A stretch of DNA of 64,000 nucleotides from Brevundimonas terrae (GTDB lineage Bacteria > Pseudomonadota > Alphaproteobacteria > Caulobacterales > Caulobacteraceae), in NCBI RefSeq assembly GCF_011761985.1, contig NZ_JAASQT010000001.1, positions 1 through 64,000 of the forward strand. Direction: 5' to 3'. This document shows, in pieces, positions 17,188 to 27,200 of this stretch. The position numbers were made by a program, and so were the translations under genes. Under the pieces are notes generated by a model. That model worked only from the letters and a program-made list of their open reading frames with translations, was not told where the DNA came from and did no database searches. The number at the start of each line of letters is the position of its first letter. Within the stretch, counting starts at the first letter, position 1.

Positions 17188-17525
17188 AGCCCTAGCTCCA
17201 GACGGGCCTTTTTCGTCAGGCCCGCCGCCACCAGTTCGTGCGAGCGGGCGATCAGGTCCGACAGTTCCTGATCGTCCCAGCCCGTCACATCGTCCGTATA
17301 GGCCCAGCCCCCGCGTGGCAGGTAGGGCGCACGGCGCATGACCCCCAGCTCCGTCAGGGCCTCATAGGCCACTTCCGACAGCTTGATGGACAGGCCGCCG
17401 TCGTCACCGAGGATGGCGAAGATCTTGCCGCCGACCTTGAAGGTCTGACTGTCGGGACCAAAGGGGCGCTCGACTGTTGTCCCCTTCAGCGAGAGGCAAA
17501 CGCCTTCGACCTGTCCGTGCTGCAT
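17184..17525 (-). CDS. MmcQ/YjbR family DNA-binding-fold protein
   Basis: The 113-residue protein matches the MmcQ/YjbR family: [20 protein letters not shown] near the N terminus, then [20 protein letters not shown] and a final helix [18 protein letters not shown]. The fold is a double-wing motif related to CyaY/YjbR; the biological role is unknown. It lies 9 bases downstream of msrA on the same strand, so the two are likely co-transcribed. Confidence 0.8.
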   Translation of the reverse strand: MQHGQVEGVCLSLKGTTVERPFGPDSQTFKVGGKIFAILGDDGGLSIKLSEVAYEALTELGVMRRAPYLPRGGWAYTDDVTGWDDQELSDLIARSHELVAAGLTKKARLELGL

Positions 17526-17534
17526 GGCCTGCCC

Positions 17535-18191
17535 CTATGCGCCTGCCTGAACGCCAAGGCCGATCGGGCAAACCACGCCCGTACCGCCAATGCCGCAATA
17601 ACCGGCAGGGTTCTTGGCCAGATAGCCCTGATGATAGTCCTCGGCATAATAGTATTCCGGCGCTTCCAGAATCTCGGTGGTGATCGCACCACGTCCCGAT
17701 TCATTCAGTGCCGCCTGATAGGCCGCCTTTGACGCCAGCGCCGCATCGCGCTGGGCTTCATCGGCATAATAGATGGCCGAACGGTACTGGGTGCCGATAT
17801 CATTGCCCTGACGCATACCCTGCGTCGGGTCATGGTTTTCCCAGAACACCTTCAACAGCTCGCCATAGGTGATCTTGGCCGGATCAAACACGACCTGCAC
17901 CACCTCGTTATGGCCGGTGCGACCCGAGCAGACCTCTTCATAGGTCGGGTTGGGCGTCAGACCGCCCGCATAACCCGCCGAAGTCACCCACACGCCCGGC
18001 AACTGCCAGAACACGCGCTCCACACCCCAAAAACAGCCCATGCCAAAGATGGCCGATTCGAATCCCTGCGGATGCGGGCCTTTCAGGGGATTTCCGAGCA
18101 CAAAATGCGTTTCATCAGTCTGCAAAGGCACATTACGCCCCGGCAAAGCCGTCTCTGCGGTCACTGGTTCGTCGGTCTTTTGGGTCAACAT
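17535..18191 (-). CDS. msrA: Peptide methionine sulfoxide reductase MsrA
   Basis: The 218-residue enzyme reduces the S epimer of methionine sulfoxide in oxidised proteins. The catalytic motif [14 protein letters not shown] (Cys53) is intact, followed by the GYAGG motif, [37 protein letters not shown] and a late CGIGGTG with a resolving-type Cys. No transmembrane or signal segment is visible, so it is cytoplasmic. The YjbR-like gene follows 9 bases later. Confidence 0.96.
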   Translation of the reverse strand: MLTQKTDEPVTAETALPGRNVPLQTDETHFVLGNPLKGPHPQGFESAIFGMGCFWGVERVFWQLPGVWVTSAGYAGGLTPNPTYEEVCSGRTGHNEVVQVVFDPAKITYGELLKVFWENHDPTQGMRQGNDIGTQYRSAIYYADEAQRDAALASKAAYQAALNESGRGAITTEILEAPEYYYAEDYHQGYLAKNPAGYCGIGGTGVVCPIGLGVQAGA

Positions 18192-18337
18192 CGATAAATT
18201 CTCGCAAAAACGGGACTAAATTCAACATAAACCCATATAGGAACACATACATCCCTTGCCGAGAGGCTCATGCTGTTCTATCAGCCACGCCTCCGCCGGA
18301 TAGACCATCCAGCGGACGCACGACAAGCTCGTGGAAC

Positions 18338-18427
18338 GGACAGGTGGCGGAGTGGTCGATCGCGCACGCTTGGAAAGCGTGTGTACGTGAAAGCGTACCG
18401 AGGGTTCGAATCCCTCTCTGTCCGCCA
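18338..18427 (+). tRNA. tRNA-Ser (anticodon GGA)
   Basis: The acceptor strand GGACAGG (18338-18344) pairs with TCTGTCC (18417-18423, one G-U), followed by discriminator G and an encoded CCA at 18425-18427. The anticodon loop CTTGGAAAG holds GGA. A long variable arm (TACGTGAAAGCGTA) is typical of serine tRNAs, and the T loop is GTTCGAATC. Its 3' end is the attachment site of the island that follows. Confidence 0.96.
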
Positions 18428-18428
18428 C
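18413..18428 (+). repeat. Island attachment site, tRNA side (attL)
   Basis: CCTCTCTGTCCGCCAC covers the last bases of the T stem, the acceptor 3' strand and CCA of tRNA-Ser. It is the exact partner of 32045-32060. Confidence 0.9.
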
Positions 18429-18520
18429 CACCATTTTAAAACCCTTACAAATCAGTCGTTTCGAGAGACTATTGCCTAACAAGGCTATGCCGTTAGACAA
18501 TAAGAACATTGTTTCACGCT

Positions 18521-19588
18521 TCAGATTTTCGCCATCGCGGCCTCGGCCAGCAGCCGCTGGTTCCGCGCTTCGATATATTTGGCGAGTTCTTTAGTCGTCT
18601 TGTGGCCGGTCACAGCCTGGATCTGCACTTCAGTGCAGCCCGCATCCGCTAGACGCGTAGCGGCCGACTTACGCAAGCCGTGCGCAGAGCGACCTTGAAT
18701 CCCGGCTTCTCTTGCGGCCTCCCTGATCAAATTACCAAACCCGCCTGCAGAGTACCCTTCACCCGAGCGGTTGGCGACGATCGTTCGGTAGTTTGACGAC
18801 GAAGCGTCTAAAGTCGCTTTGAGGCGCGGATGGATAGGTAAAACTAGGGAGGTCTTGGTCTTCTCTTGCTTGACGGCAATAGTCCCCTCACGAATGTCCT
18901 GCCATGTCATCGCGCGCACATCCCCGGAGCGCTGAGCCGTATATAGCAGCAGATCAAAGATCAGCCGTTCACGACATCCTATCGGCCAATAAGCTTCAAA
19001 GGCTTCGATTTCGCTCTCTGACCATGGCGGGAATCCATCCGTCTTGACGGAAATCGGTTTGATATCTTTTGCGGGATTGTCAGCTCGCCATCCGCGATCC
19101 ACCGCAAAGTCCAGCATCCCCCTCAGGATACTGACGAGCCGATTAGCCATGGTCGGTCCTGACATTTGGATTTTGTCCGACTGTAGCTTCACATCACTGT
19201 CGTCGGCTCGCTTAGTAATTTTGTCTCGTAGTTTGACGATGTGCTCGGGCTTCAATGCCCTAACGGATCGGTCCGCGTACTCTTGGCGTATGTATTCTAT
19301 AAATCGCCGATAGGTAGTTTGCGTGGACTTGGACTTCTCCCGCCAGTCGGAAGATCCATAATAGGCTACTGCGAGCGCACCCAACGTACCGTCTACCGTG
19401 CGAAGCGCCCCAGGGTTCAACGTCCCCTGCAATGCACGTTGGTACGCCTCTTCGAACTCGGGGGTGTAAGGCTCCCCCGGCAATGAAACGCTTGGCTTTC
19501 CGGCTAGGCGGAAGCGGTAGTAAAGCTTGCCTTTGCTTTCGTAGCGGCTCACGCCGCGCCTCTTGGTTACGCCAAGGCCGCGTCCCAT
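18521..19588 (-). CDS. Tyrosine recombinase / island integrase
   Basis: The 355-residue site-specific recombinase has an N-terminal DNA-binding region that starts with a short all-beta arm (RYESKGKLYYRFRLAGKPSV), a core-binding domain (about 75-170) and a C-terminal catalytic domain. Catalytic residues seen are the Arg of TAQRSGDVRAMTW, the His and Arg of SAHGLRKSAATRL, the His of AVTGHKTTKEL and the Tyr of AKYIEARN. The ATG at 19588 has GAGGTGG upstream. It sits about 90 bases from the tRNA-Ser attachment site, as expected for an integrase that recombines into that tRNA. A small gene overlaps its start. Confidence 0.93.
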   Translation of the reverse strand: MGRGLGVTKRRGVSRYESKGKLYYRFRLAGKPSVSLPGEPYTPEFEEAYQRALQGTLNPGALRTVDGTLGALAVAYYGSSDWREKSKSTQTTYRRFIEYIRQEYADRSVRALKPEHIVKLRDKITKRADDSDVKLQSDKIQMSGPTMANRLVSILRGMLDFAVDRGWRADNPAKDIKPISVKTDGFPPWSESEIEAFEAYWPIGCRERLIFDLLLYTAQRSGDVRAMTWQDIREGTIAVKQEKTKTSLVLPIHPRLKATLDASSSNYRTIVANRSGEGYSAGGFGNLIREAAREAGIQGRSAHGLRKSAATRLADAGCTEVQIQAVTGHKTTKELAKYIEARNQRLLAEAAMAKI

Positions 19589-19767
19589 GCAGCCACCTCC
19601 TCGTCGACAGGTTCTGCAGATTTGTCCGCGCTCAGCTCCACGAAATTGAGACGCATCGTTCCGCTGGGCAGCAGGTCCAAAGACACCAGATCAACACCAG
19701 CTTCACGGACTATTCCGAGAGCTCGACGTAGATCGGTCTTCTTCACTGTCGTTACTCGTCTGGACAC
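19567..19767 (-). CDS. Small protein upstream of the integrase
   Basis: The 66-residue protein contains TTVKKTDLRRALGIVREAGV and an acidic tail (VDEEVAAWDAALA). I recall similar small proteins beside tyrosine integrases in alphaproteobacteria, but not a named function; an excisionase-like role is only a guess. The GTG at 19767 has GGAGG five bases upstream, a better fit than the TTG at 19782. Its last 22 bases overlap the integrase start, which suggests translational coupling. Confidence 0.6.
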   Translation of the reverse strand: MSRRVTTVKKTDLRRALGIVREAGVDLVSLDLLPSGTMRLNFVELSADKSAEPVDEEVAAWDAALA

Positions 19768-20366
19768 CCAATCCTCCAACAATAATGCGCCGCCTACGGA
19801 AATGTCCGTTAGCGATCGAATTGAGAGAAATGGAACAAATCGCGACGTTTACGTCAAAGAAAAGAATGCCTTACGTCGAGATTTATCGAGTAAGTCCGTA
19901 AAGATGGAGACAAAACGGTACGTTCTGGCCCGCTTTACATATCCTGCCTGTCAATCGCTATTAAAAGAGCCGAAACTTACAACTCATGGAGGCGCTAAAA
20001 GTTAGACTTTAGCTGAAATACAATCAAAAGCTATGAATGTAGGCTTCACACTTGCAGATTGAGCACCATATTTCGGTAGATTTCAGTAGATTTAACTTAT
20101 TTACCACCATAAGTTGAGCAATTTAGGGAGGCATGGAAAGACTGACGTAAAACAGTCCAGATCGAATCATCTGGTGGCATACGATGTAATCAACGCGCTA
20201 AGCGCGTGCCTAAAATCACGCGAGATATTGCCGAACGCGATCTTCAATGGAGCCGCCAGTACGTCCGCTTAGCGCCAGAACCGGACATGCGGAAACAGCC
20301 GTATAATGTACGTTCGATGACGTGATGCACGGATGGTTTGGCTAGATTTGCGGCTCACTATTTAGT
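19768..20366. other. AT-rich island spacer without a convincing gene
   Basis: About 600 bases lie between the exonuclease gene and the integrase pair. A plus-strand frame runs through 19622-20005 but overlaps two real genes and shows no ribosome binding site. A frame from about 20180 to 20325 translates to a basic peptide containing RVPKITREIAERD and may be a decayed fragment of a recombinase-type helix-turn-helix. The palindrome ACGCGCT-A-AGCGCGT is at 20193-20207. Promoters for the integrase unit are expected here but are not clear. Confidence 0.5.
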
Positions 20367-21254
20367 CTAGTATTGCGTCGCGGAAAAGCGCTCAAAGGCT
20401 GTGACCTTTGCGATCGGAATTTCAGCAGCCCCGAAGAAGACTTCCTGCTCAAGAAACTGGAGCTCGAGTTCCACCTGCTCGGCTTCGACTTCGATCGACC
20501 AAGCGTGAGGTCCGAGGGATGCCTCCCCGTTCCAGCGATATCCCCTAGCCTTAAGCTTGCCCTTGGCATCAAACGGCGCGCGCTTTGCAGAGATACGGTA
20601 AGTGGCTCGCCGAGCACCATCAAGAAGGGCCGTCATTACGAGCTCTCCTGAACGAGGGAGCAGCATCCGGAGTAACTCGACCCCTGCGAGACAATCTTCA
20701 CACGCGCGGTGGCTGTCGAAGAAGAGGCCAAAGTGCGCCAAGAGATCGGATAGACGGCGGCTTTCGAGACCCTCCACTCTCCAAGGCACGCCGGTCATTG
20801 AGCATGCCCAAGGCTTAGACTTGAACGCACTTGAAATCCGTTCTGCAAACGGTCTGTCAAATGCAGCGTTGTGCGCGATGATCAGCGAGGCTGGCCCAAC
20901 GATAGCTTCGATCGCTTTTACTTCGAACCGTTTCCCCTCGAGGGCAGCATCCGTTAGTCCGGTCAGTGCCGTAATTTCGGCTGACAATGGTGCGCTGGGC
21001 TCGTTCAGCTGACTGAGAGGTTCCCCAGTTCTGAAAACTTGGCCATCCAAAGTGAACTCGAATGGTACGATCGCAAGTTCGATCGCCTCGCTTCGTAGCA
21101 GATCAAGCCCTGTGGTTTCTACATCTAGAAACAGCCCGGTCCGCACGTCGCTCGACGGTGGCGGCGGGGATCCAACCTGGGACCTCAGGCGTCGGAGGAC
21201 TCGATAGTCGCCTGACTCTTCCAGAAGCTGCGCCATGCGCTCGAGTTCAGTCAC
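20367..21254 (-). CDS. DEDDh 3'-5' exonuclease (DnaQ-like), partner of the RT gene
   Basis: The 295-residue protein has an RNase T/DnaQ exonuclease domain with all five catalytic residues: Asp44 and Glu46 in FLDVETTGLD, Asp133 in AHNAAFDRPF, and His182 and Asp187 in SHRACEDCLAGVELL. A C-terminal domain of about 90 residues (KGKLKARGYRWNG, ending AFERFS) is seen in other stand-alone DnaQ-like proteins. It starts with GTG at 21254, only 43 bases after the stop of the giant primase-RT-nitrilase gene on the same strand, so the two form a likely operon. It could trim cDNA or primers made by that protein, or degrade invader DNA; the substrate is not known. Confidence 0.9.
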   Translation of the reverse strand: MTELERMAQLLEESGDYRVLRRLRSQVGSPPPPSSDVRTGLFLDVETTGLDLLRSEAIELAIVPFEFTLDGQVFRTGEPLSQLNEPSAPLSAEITALTGLTDAALEGKRFEVKAIEAIVGPASLIIAHNAAFDRPFAERISSAFKSKPWACSMTGVPWRVEGLESRRLSDLLAHFGLFFDSHRACEDCLAGVELLRMLLPRSGELVMTALLDGARRATYRISAKRAPFDAKGKLKARGYRWNGEASLGPHAWSIEVEAEQVELELQFLEQEVFFGAAEIPIAKVTAFERFSATQY

Positions 21255-21297
21255 AGTTCCCGAATTCCTTTAAATGCTTGTCAAATCCCGCCGTGGA

Positions 21298-24200
21298 TCA
21301 GGCCGGCTTTCGATCTGGTTCGGAAATAGTTCTAGGCACCGTGAGCCTAGGGTAATCCTGAAGCAGCGGATCTTGATCAGCGTCGAATCCATCGCCCCGA
21401 TCTCCTGTAACCCAACGGTCATCGACATAGATCCAGTCAACCAGAGCAGGACAAGGAGTTGACGACGGATATTTAAATCGATCCGCACTGAATGCCTTCC
21501 TACGCTTGTCCGCCCATTCGCTCTTTTCAGAGAAAGCAGCAATTGTCCGGAGTCCTGCGTCAATGGCAGCTACTGCTGCATCGTGCGCGACGCTTGCGAC
21601 GCGGTCCGCTTGCAACACGCCCATCTCCGCGCGCCATTCCTTTTCAGCGGCAAGCGCGTCGTAAATCGTCTCCACGGCTTGATCGAACGAAACATCGGAG
21701 TTCGAGGCGTCCAAGGCTCGCAATCTAATGCGGCGCCGACCATGCGGGTCATCGCCTTTCACACCGCCGCCCGCTGCTTCCGTGTGGAAGATGAGTGGCA
21801 AGTGGGCCACAAGTTCGAGGGGCTTGTCTTGATAATGCGGACGCGGCTTCTGGTCAGATGTCCTCATGAGATCGAGGTCGGCGATCACCATCGCCGCCTC
21901 ACCTCTACCTAATGGCCCCGAGTGTTTCTTAGCTCCAATCTGGAATATACCTGGAGCAATCCCCCAATACGGCGACGTCGGCGGCTCTGTTTCGCGCCAC
22001 CCATCCAGCCCGATGAAGCAGCTCTCTCCGCATGCGTAATGAGTCTCCACAGCGTTGCAGAAAACGGTAACGAGGCCGGCGGCGAGATACTGGTTCTGGC
22101 CAAAGATGTGATAGTCCGCTGACCGTGTGGTCATCGCAGGTAGGACTATAAGGGTCCTCTGAAGTCGCTGCCCACGCCACAGATGCTGGTCCGTATCGCC
22201 CTGAATTTTTTGCCTGTTGCGGTAGGAAGTCCACTTCGCGAACTCATAAACGTCACAGGTCAAATACTCGAACGGAGGTGTCGTATTCTGCACCAGTCCG
22301 TATCTTCGTGCGAGCACCTCGTTCTCGTCGATAATGCCGACAAAGTTGGCGCTACTGGCATGCGGGAACATCTCCGAGCAAATGAGCTCCAGGGAGAACG
22401 ATGCGAGGTCGAATGGACTGTTTGCGTCTTCTAGCAAGGGGCGCCAAGGCTCGTTGACGGGCGGGCGGATGAGTTCTCCAGCCGCAGCAGACGGATACCG
22501 CTTACGACGGACGGCAACCTTGACTCTATCTCCTGCACGGCTGCCTGCGGGGACACGGAGGCAGGTCAGCAGCGCCGTGTGATCATCGAACCGATCCCGA
22601 CCGACGGGTGTATTCTTGGTGTTCACACTGAGGTAGGGCTCGCCTCCAGAGTTTTGGTAGTCGAGCTGGGTCCCTCCTGGAAGACGGAAGGTGCCGCACC
22701 AGACGATAATCGGCGCAGCCGTCTGTTTGAGTTGCCGAGCCAGCCAATTCACCGTCTCCGGTCGCAAGCTGTATTCTGGAAGGACAAGTCCATCGACACC
22801 GAAGTCGATGCAGGCGGATAGCGCCGCTTTTAAAATCGCTCGTCGGCGATACTCGGTCGTCGAAGCAAATGCTCCGCCAATCTTGAGATCCTTCTCGTCA
22901 ACAATGGCTCCGGTTGATTTTAGAAGGCCCTCGTTACGTCCCAGTTTTGCTCCAGGCGCCTCATAGCTGTCGACGACGTCCCACTGGAGTAGCGCGACCC
23001 TCTGCCGGCCGAATCCTTTGTAGCCTGCGCGAACCCTCCAAGCCTTCTGCTGCAGCTGTCGAATGACATTGATCTTATCGTCCGCAAAATCTCCCCGCTC
23101 GATTGTTGATCGATTGGGACGCGAGTTTGGAACGGGTCTGGTATCGTCCATACCGACCACAGGGGCGTCCTTGTCTGCAGAGAGGCTTGCAAGGTTCAAT
23201 TGCTCAGTATCTTCGGCAGCATCGGAATTACCAACTTCCTGGCGTCCGAAGGCCGTAGCCGAGAGCTGGCGAGAGACAAGATGCAGCCCGAGCAAGCGTT
23301 CACCTGCCCATGTTAATGAATAGGCGTACTGCATCCGTCCCGAGACTTCGCGACTTTCAGTCGCGATGCCCTTTTCTCCGCGGATGTGAGCGATATCTAC
23401 CTGCCAGTCTGAAATTCCTATGGAGGTTCCGTCGGACAACCGAACCGTCTGCCGGCCCGTATAGGCATCTTCACCACGTGGATTCACGCCAGATCGGCAT
23501 GTAGTTACGCTTAAGGTGGCCGCTTCTGTGAGTTCGCGTAGTGTTTCGCCGAGGTCTTCCGGCCAGCCTTCATAAATCTCAGCGAAAGCGTCCCAGGGCC
23601 ATTCGTCACTGTCCACCACTGCAGACGATGCCGGGGCGATTGCCTTCAACAGCACAGTCAGGGCCTTCTCTGCTCGTTCAAGCTTCAATAGATCCATGGG
23701 CCAAAGGCGCGGACGAAGGCCGACTTCATCATCGTCGACCACCAAGACCTGTAGCAGGGTCGCCGCCAGCACAACCCAACCTGATGGAGATATGATGTCG
23801 CGAAGCCCTCTCGTTCCGGCGCGGGTTCCTAGGACGATCTCGGAGAATACCTCTAGGAGCCTTTTTATCTGCACGTCGGCCGCGGGGTCTAATGATCTGC
23901 TGTCGTCGACTAGGCGAATCTCCGATCCCACAACATCGTGGAGCCATCCTTGAGCAATTCGAATAGATGAGAGGCGTTCGAGAACCGTCCGATCTAGGCC
24001 GCCAGCTAACTCGAAGACCAGTGCGCGAAGGTCGGCCACGACACCGAGAACTTCAGCGCCCAGAGCCAGAGATCGAAGTGGATGCGCCGCGCCCTCTCCC
24101 AAGTCCGCTAGATGAAGGCGCAGTCGAGTGGCTACAGTGAACCAGGCTAGGGCGGTGCGCCGATAGGGTGCACTTGGCTCCTCCACAGTCGCCCAATGTA

Positions 24201-27200
24201 CAGCAGCCTCAGGCACGGCTCGCATCGCACGCCTTGCCGCTCGCGCCAGAAGACTTACCGGTGCCCCAGGAATCGATAGGTTGTCAGACCCATTGACCCT
24301 CTCGTTCATGAACAAGCCTTCGCTTAGGGCTGAAACAAGGTACGCCGCATCTACGCCAACAGTTCCTTCCCCAAACCGCTCGAGGAGTCTGAGCCCCCGC
24401 TCGATCCGGGTTGGCATGTTCTTGCCGGGCTTAATCTCACCTGGCCCCCACCGATCAGCACCAGATAACCGCGGCAAAACACGCGAAAGAATTGCTTCGC
24501 GCCTGTGAGTATCCCGCTCGAGCCGAGCGGACGCTTGAGCCTCAGCTCCATCTTCATCGTCGCCTGGTACTTGGTCGCGACCGCAGAGATCGCGGATAGC
24601 CCAGCCGAAGCGCCAGAAATCAGCGCCTTCAGCGAAGACACTTCGAGCCTCGAGTGCCTGCCCAGTCCGAACAAAAGCGTGCCCATCCACGGTCGTCGGC
24701 GAAGCGGTCCACGATACCATTCGGTGATCACAGATCGCGCCGTTATCTAATCTGGCAAAGAAAGAGAATACCGTAGGAACAGAAATCGCCTCCCCAGCAT
24801 CGTCGTCGAGCTTCCTCCAAAGGGAGAAGAAGGCTCTATAGGTCTCGGCAATAAGGCGCGGGGTCCAGTCCTGCGGTCGGATGAACACTGGCTCACAGCC
24901 GGCAGGGAGATTAGCGGTCTTCAGCACGATGCTGGAGTTCAAGACGCTTTCCCTCGTGACCCATTCGACGCCGACTGGATCATCGATATCTTCGGACGCT
25001 TTAGCGAGCAGAAGTTGTCCGTCTGGGCGCCAGAGAAGGAGACCATGCGTCTGCAAACCCGGAGGCGAAGGTAGAGGCCTCGCGTCTGTGTGACCCGCGA
25101 TCATGCTGAGAAGATGGGGGCGTCTTTCGGCCACCTCGGCAAACTTACTGTGAGTAAGGTTGACGAGGGTGGCAGCAGCATCAAGCTCCAACTGCGTAGG
25201 TTTAAGTAGTCCCGCGCTGTCAGTGTCAGGACTCCAAATGCGGAGGATCTGGTTCACTGACGAAACGATGTGCTCAGGATCAGCAAGCAAAGCTTCTGAC
25301 AGCGGCAGAAGCTCCTCTGCCTGTCCTCCGATGCGCCCCAGTCTCTGAAGCTTGACGATGGCACCATGAAGTTGGGCGAAAGCGACACTAGTGGCGTTAG
25401 ATCGGGTGACCGTGATTTCGCTTGGACCGAAGATCCGACGATCAAACCGATGCAGTGACCATAAAAGACCACTGTAGAGGGGCTGCTCCTTTGCAGTGCC
25501 GTCGGTGTACTTACGCAAGGCCCCCAGTTCGACTTCGCCATTTCGAGCTACGATCTGGGCGGCGAGCTGCCCAATCATGCAGATCTGAGTTCGGACATCG
25601 TAGCGCCGAAGGAATGAGCCTTGCGCATCCTCTCCGAACGCCGAAACCAGCGGCGTGAAAACATCCTGAAGCACCGCGTGCGCCAGTGCTTGGGTTCGCG
25701 CAGCTATCTCCTCACATGCAGCGTCGGGCAGCATTCCGCTAGGAACGGAAAGGCGGAGCGCCCTGTCGAGCCCTTCAATACAGGCCAACAAAATATCGCG
25801 TCGGGGATCGCCATCAACTACCAGCAGAACGGCAGGATCGACTTCTCTGACAAGACTCAAGAAATCGCCTGCAACCTGCTCGACTGCCACAGGCGTGCCC
25901 GATGCAGCCAACGTCCAGAGGCGCCTGTAAGCGCTAGCCCGATCATTAAACCTGAGGTCTGGTGCCTGAAGTGCCCAGCCGATCCGAGATATTGTCCGCT
26001 CAGAGTTGGCCGGGTCATCCAACTCTGGATCGTACAATAACCCAAGCGCCGTCTTTCTATCGATGTCACCCGCCTCTGCGAGGGGGTCCATAGCCTCGGT
26101 CGTTGGCAGATCAGCCAATGGCCCCGAGAAGCCAAATCCCGCCCTGTTGTCTGTGATCCACGCCCTTGCCTCCTCACGAGTCATGGGCGGCGGAGTGGCG
26201 TTTTTCCGATTTAGCGACAAACCGAGAGTGGCGAGATGCGCCTCGATCTTTCTTCGCAAGAGTGATGCAGTAGAAAGGTCTGCGCACACGATCACAATGT
26301 CATCGACGTATCGCGCATACGCCGCCCCACAGGCGTCCCGATCAGAGAGTGCAGCGTTAATCTGGGCTATCTCCCTTCGCATCAGCTCGTCCAGTTCGAA
26401 CAAGGAAATGTTTGCAAGGTAGGCAGACAGATCGGGCCCTTGTGGGATGCCCTTGAGCGGATCTTCTTCGACTTCTTGCCCTGTATCCGGGTGGCGATGT
26501 TTCAACCCAAAGGTGTGCTTCAGAAGAAAATCTGTTGTCGCCTCTGCTCGTCTCTCCGGACTCTCTGAGGCTTCGGGACGGAATAGCTTTGCGAACGCGC
26601 CTACGCCACCGTCAGAAGCCGCCAGTGCAGAGATGGCCGCTGCAAGTGGTCGGGTCAACGCATCTTCAACCGCGTCGCGTCGAATGTTATCGTAGAAACC
26701 AGCTACGTCGAGACGAAGAATTTGGAGCTCGTCGTGGTGGAACGCCTTAATTTTGGATTCCACAAAATCGATGAATGATCGCCAGCAATCGAAGTATGGA
26801 CGGAACGGACCCTCCCGGCGGGGCGGTGCCTCCCCGTTCACGATCGCCATGTCTATCTGGTAGGCGAAGCTAACTGGTTCCGCATCATGATCAGACCCAG
26901 TACAGTAGATTACACCATCACCATCTCGATTTAACGCATACCGGACCGCCGGCACATTCATCTCAAATGCCGGACAATCCGGACGAGTGCGCAGAAGTTC
27001 GATCAGAATATACTGCTGGATAAGCGCGTCTTCAGCGACGGGACCCCGTTTCAGGCGATAGCGTCCGCCTCCCTTAGGAATTTCACGTGCGAGCAACGTC
27101 GTCGATGGTCCGTCTCCAAGCTTGAGCCTTTGTGCATGAAGATGTAGCGCCGTTGATGCCGCCGCTCCAAGACGATCCCAAGATGCATCGTCGGTGGGAT

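Noticed and set aside
19622..20005. Plus-strand 127-codon frame on the island
   Set aside because: It overlaps the integrase-linked small gene in antisense, has no ribosome binding site and no recognisable motif.
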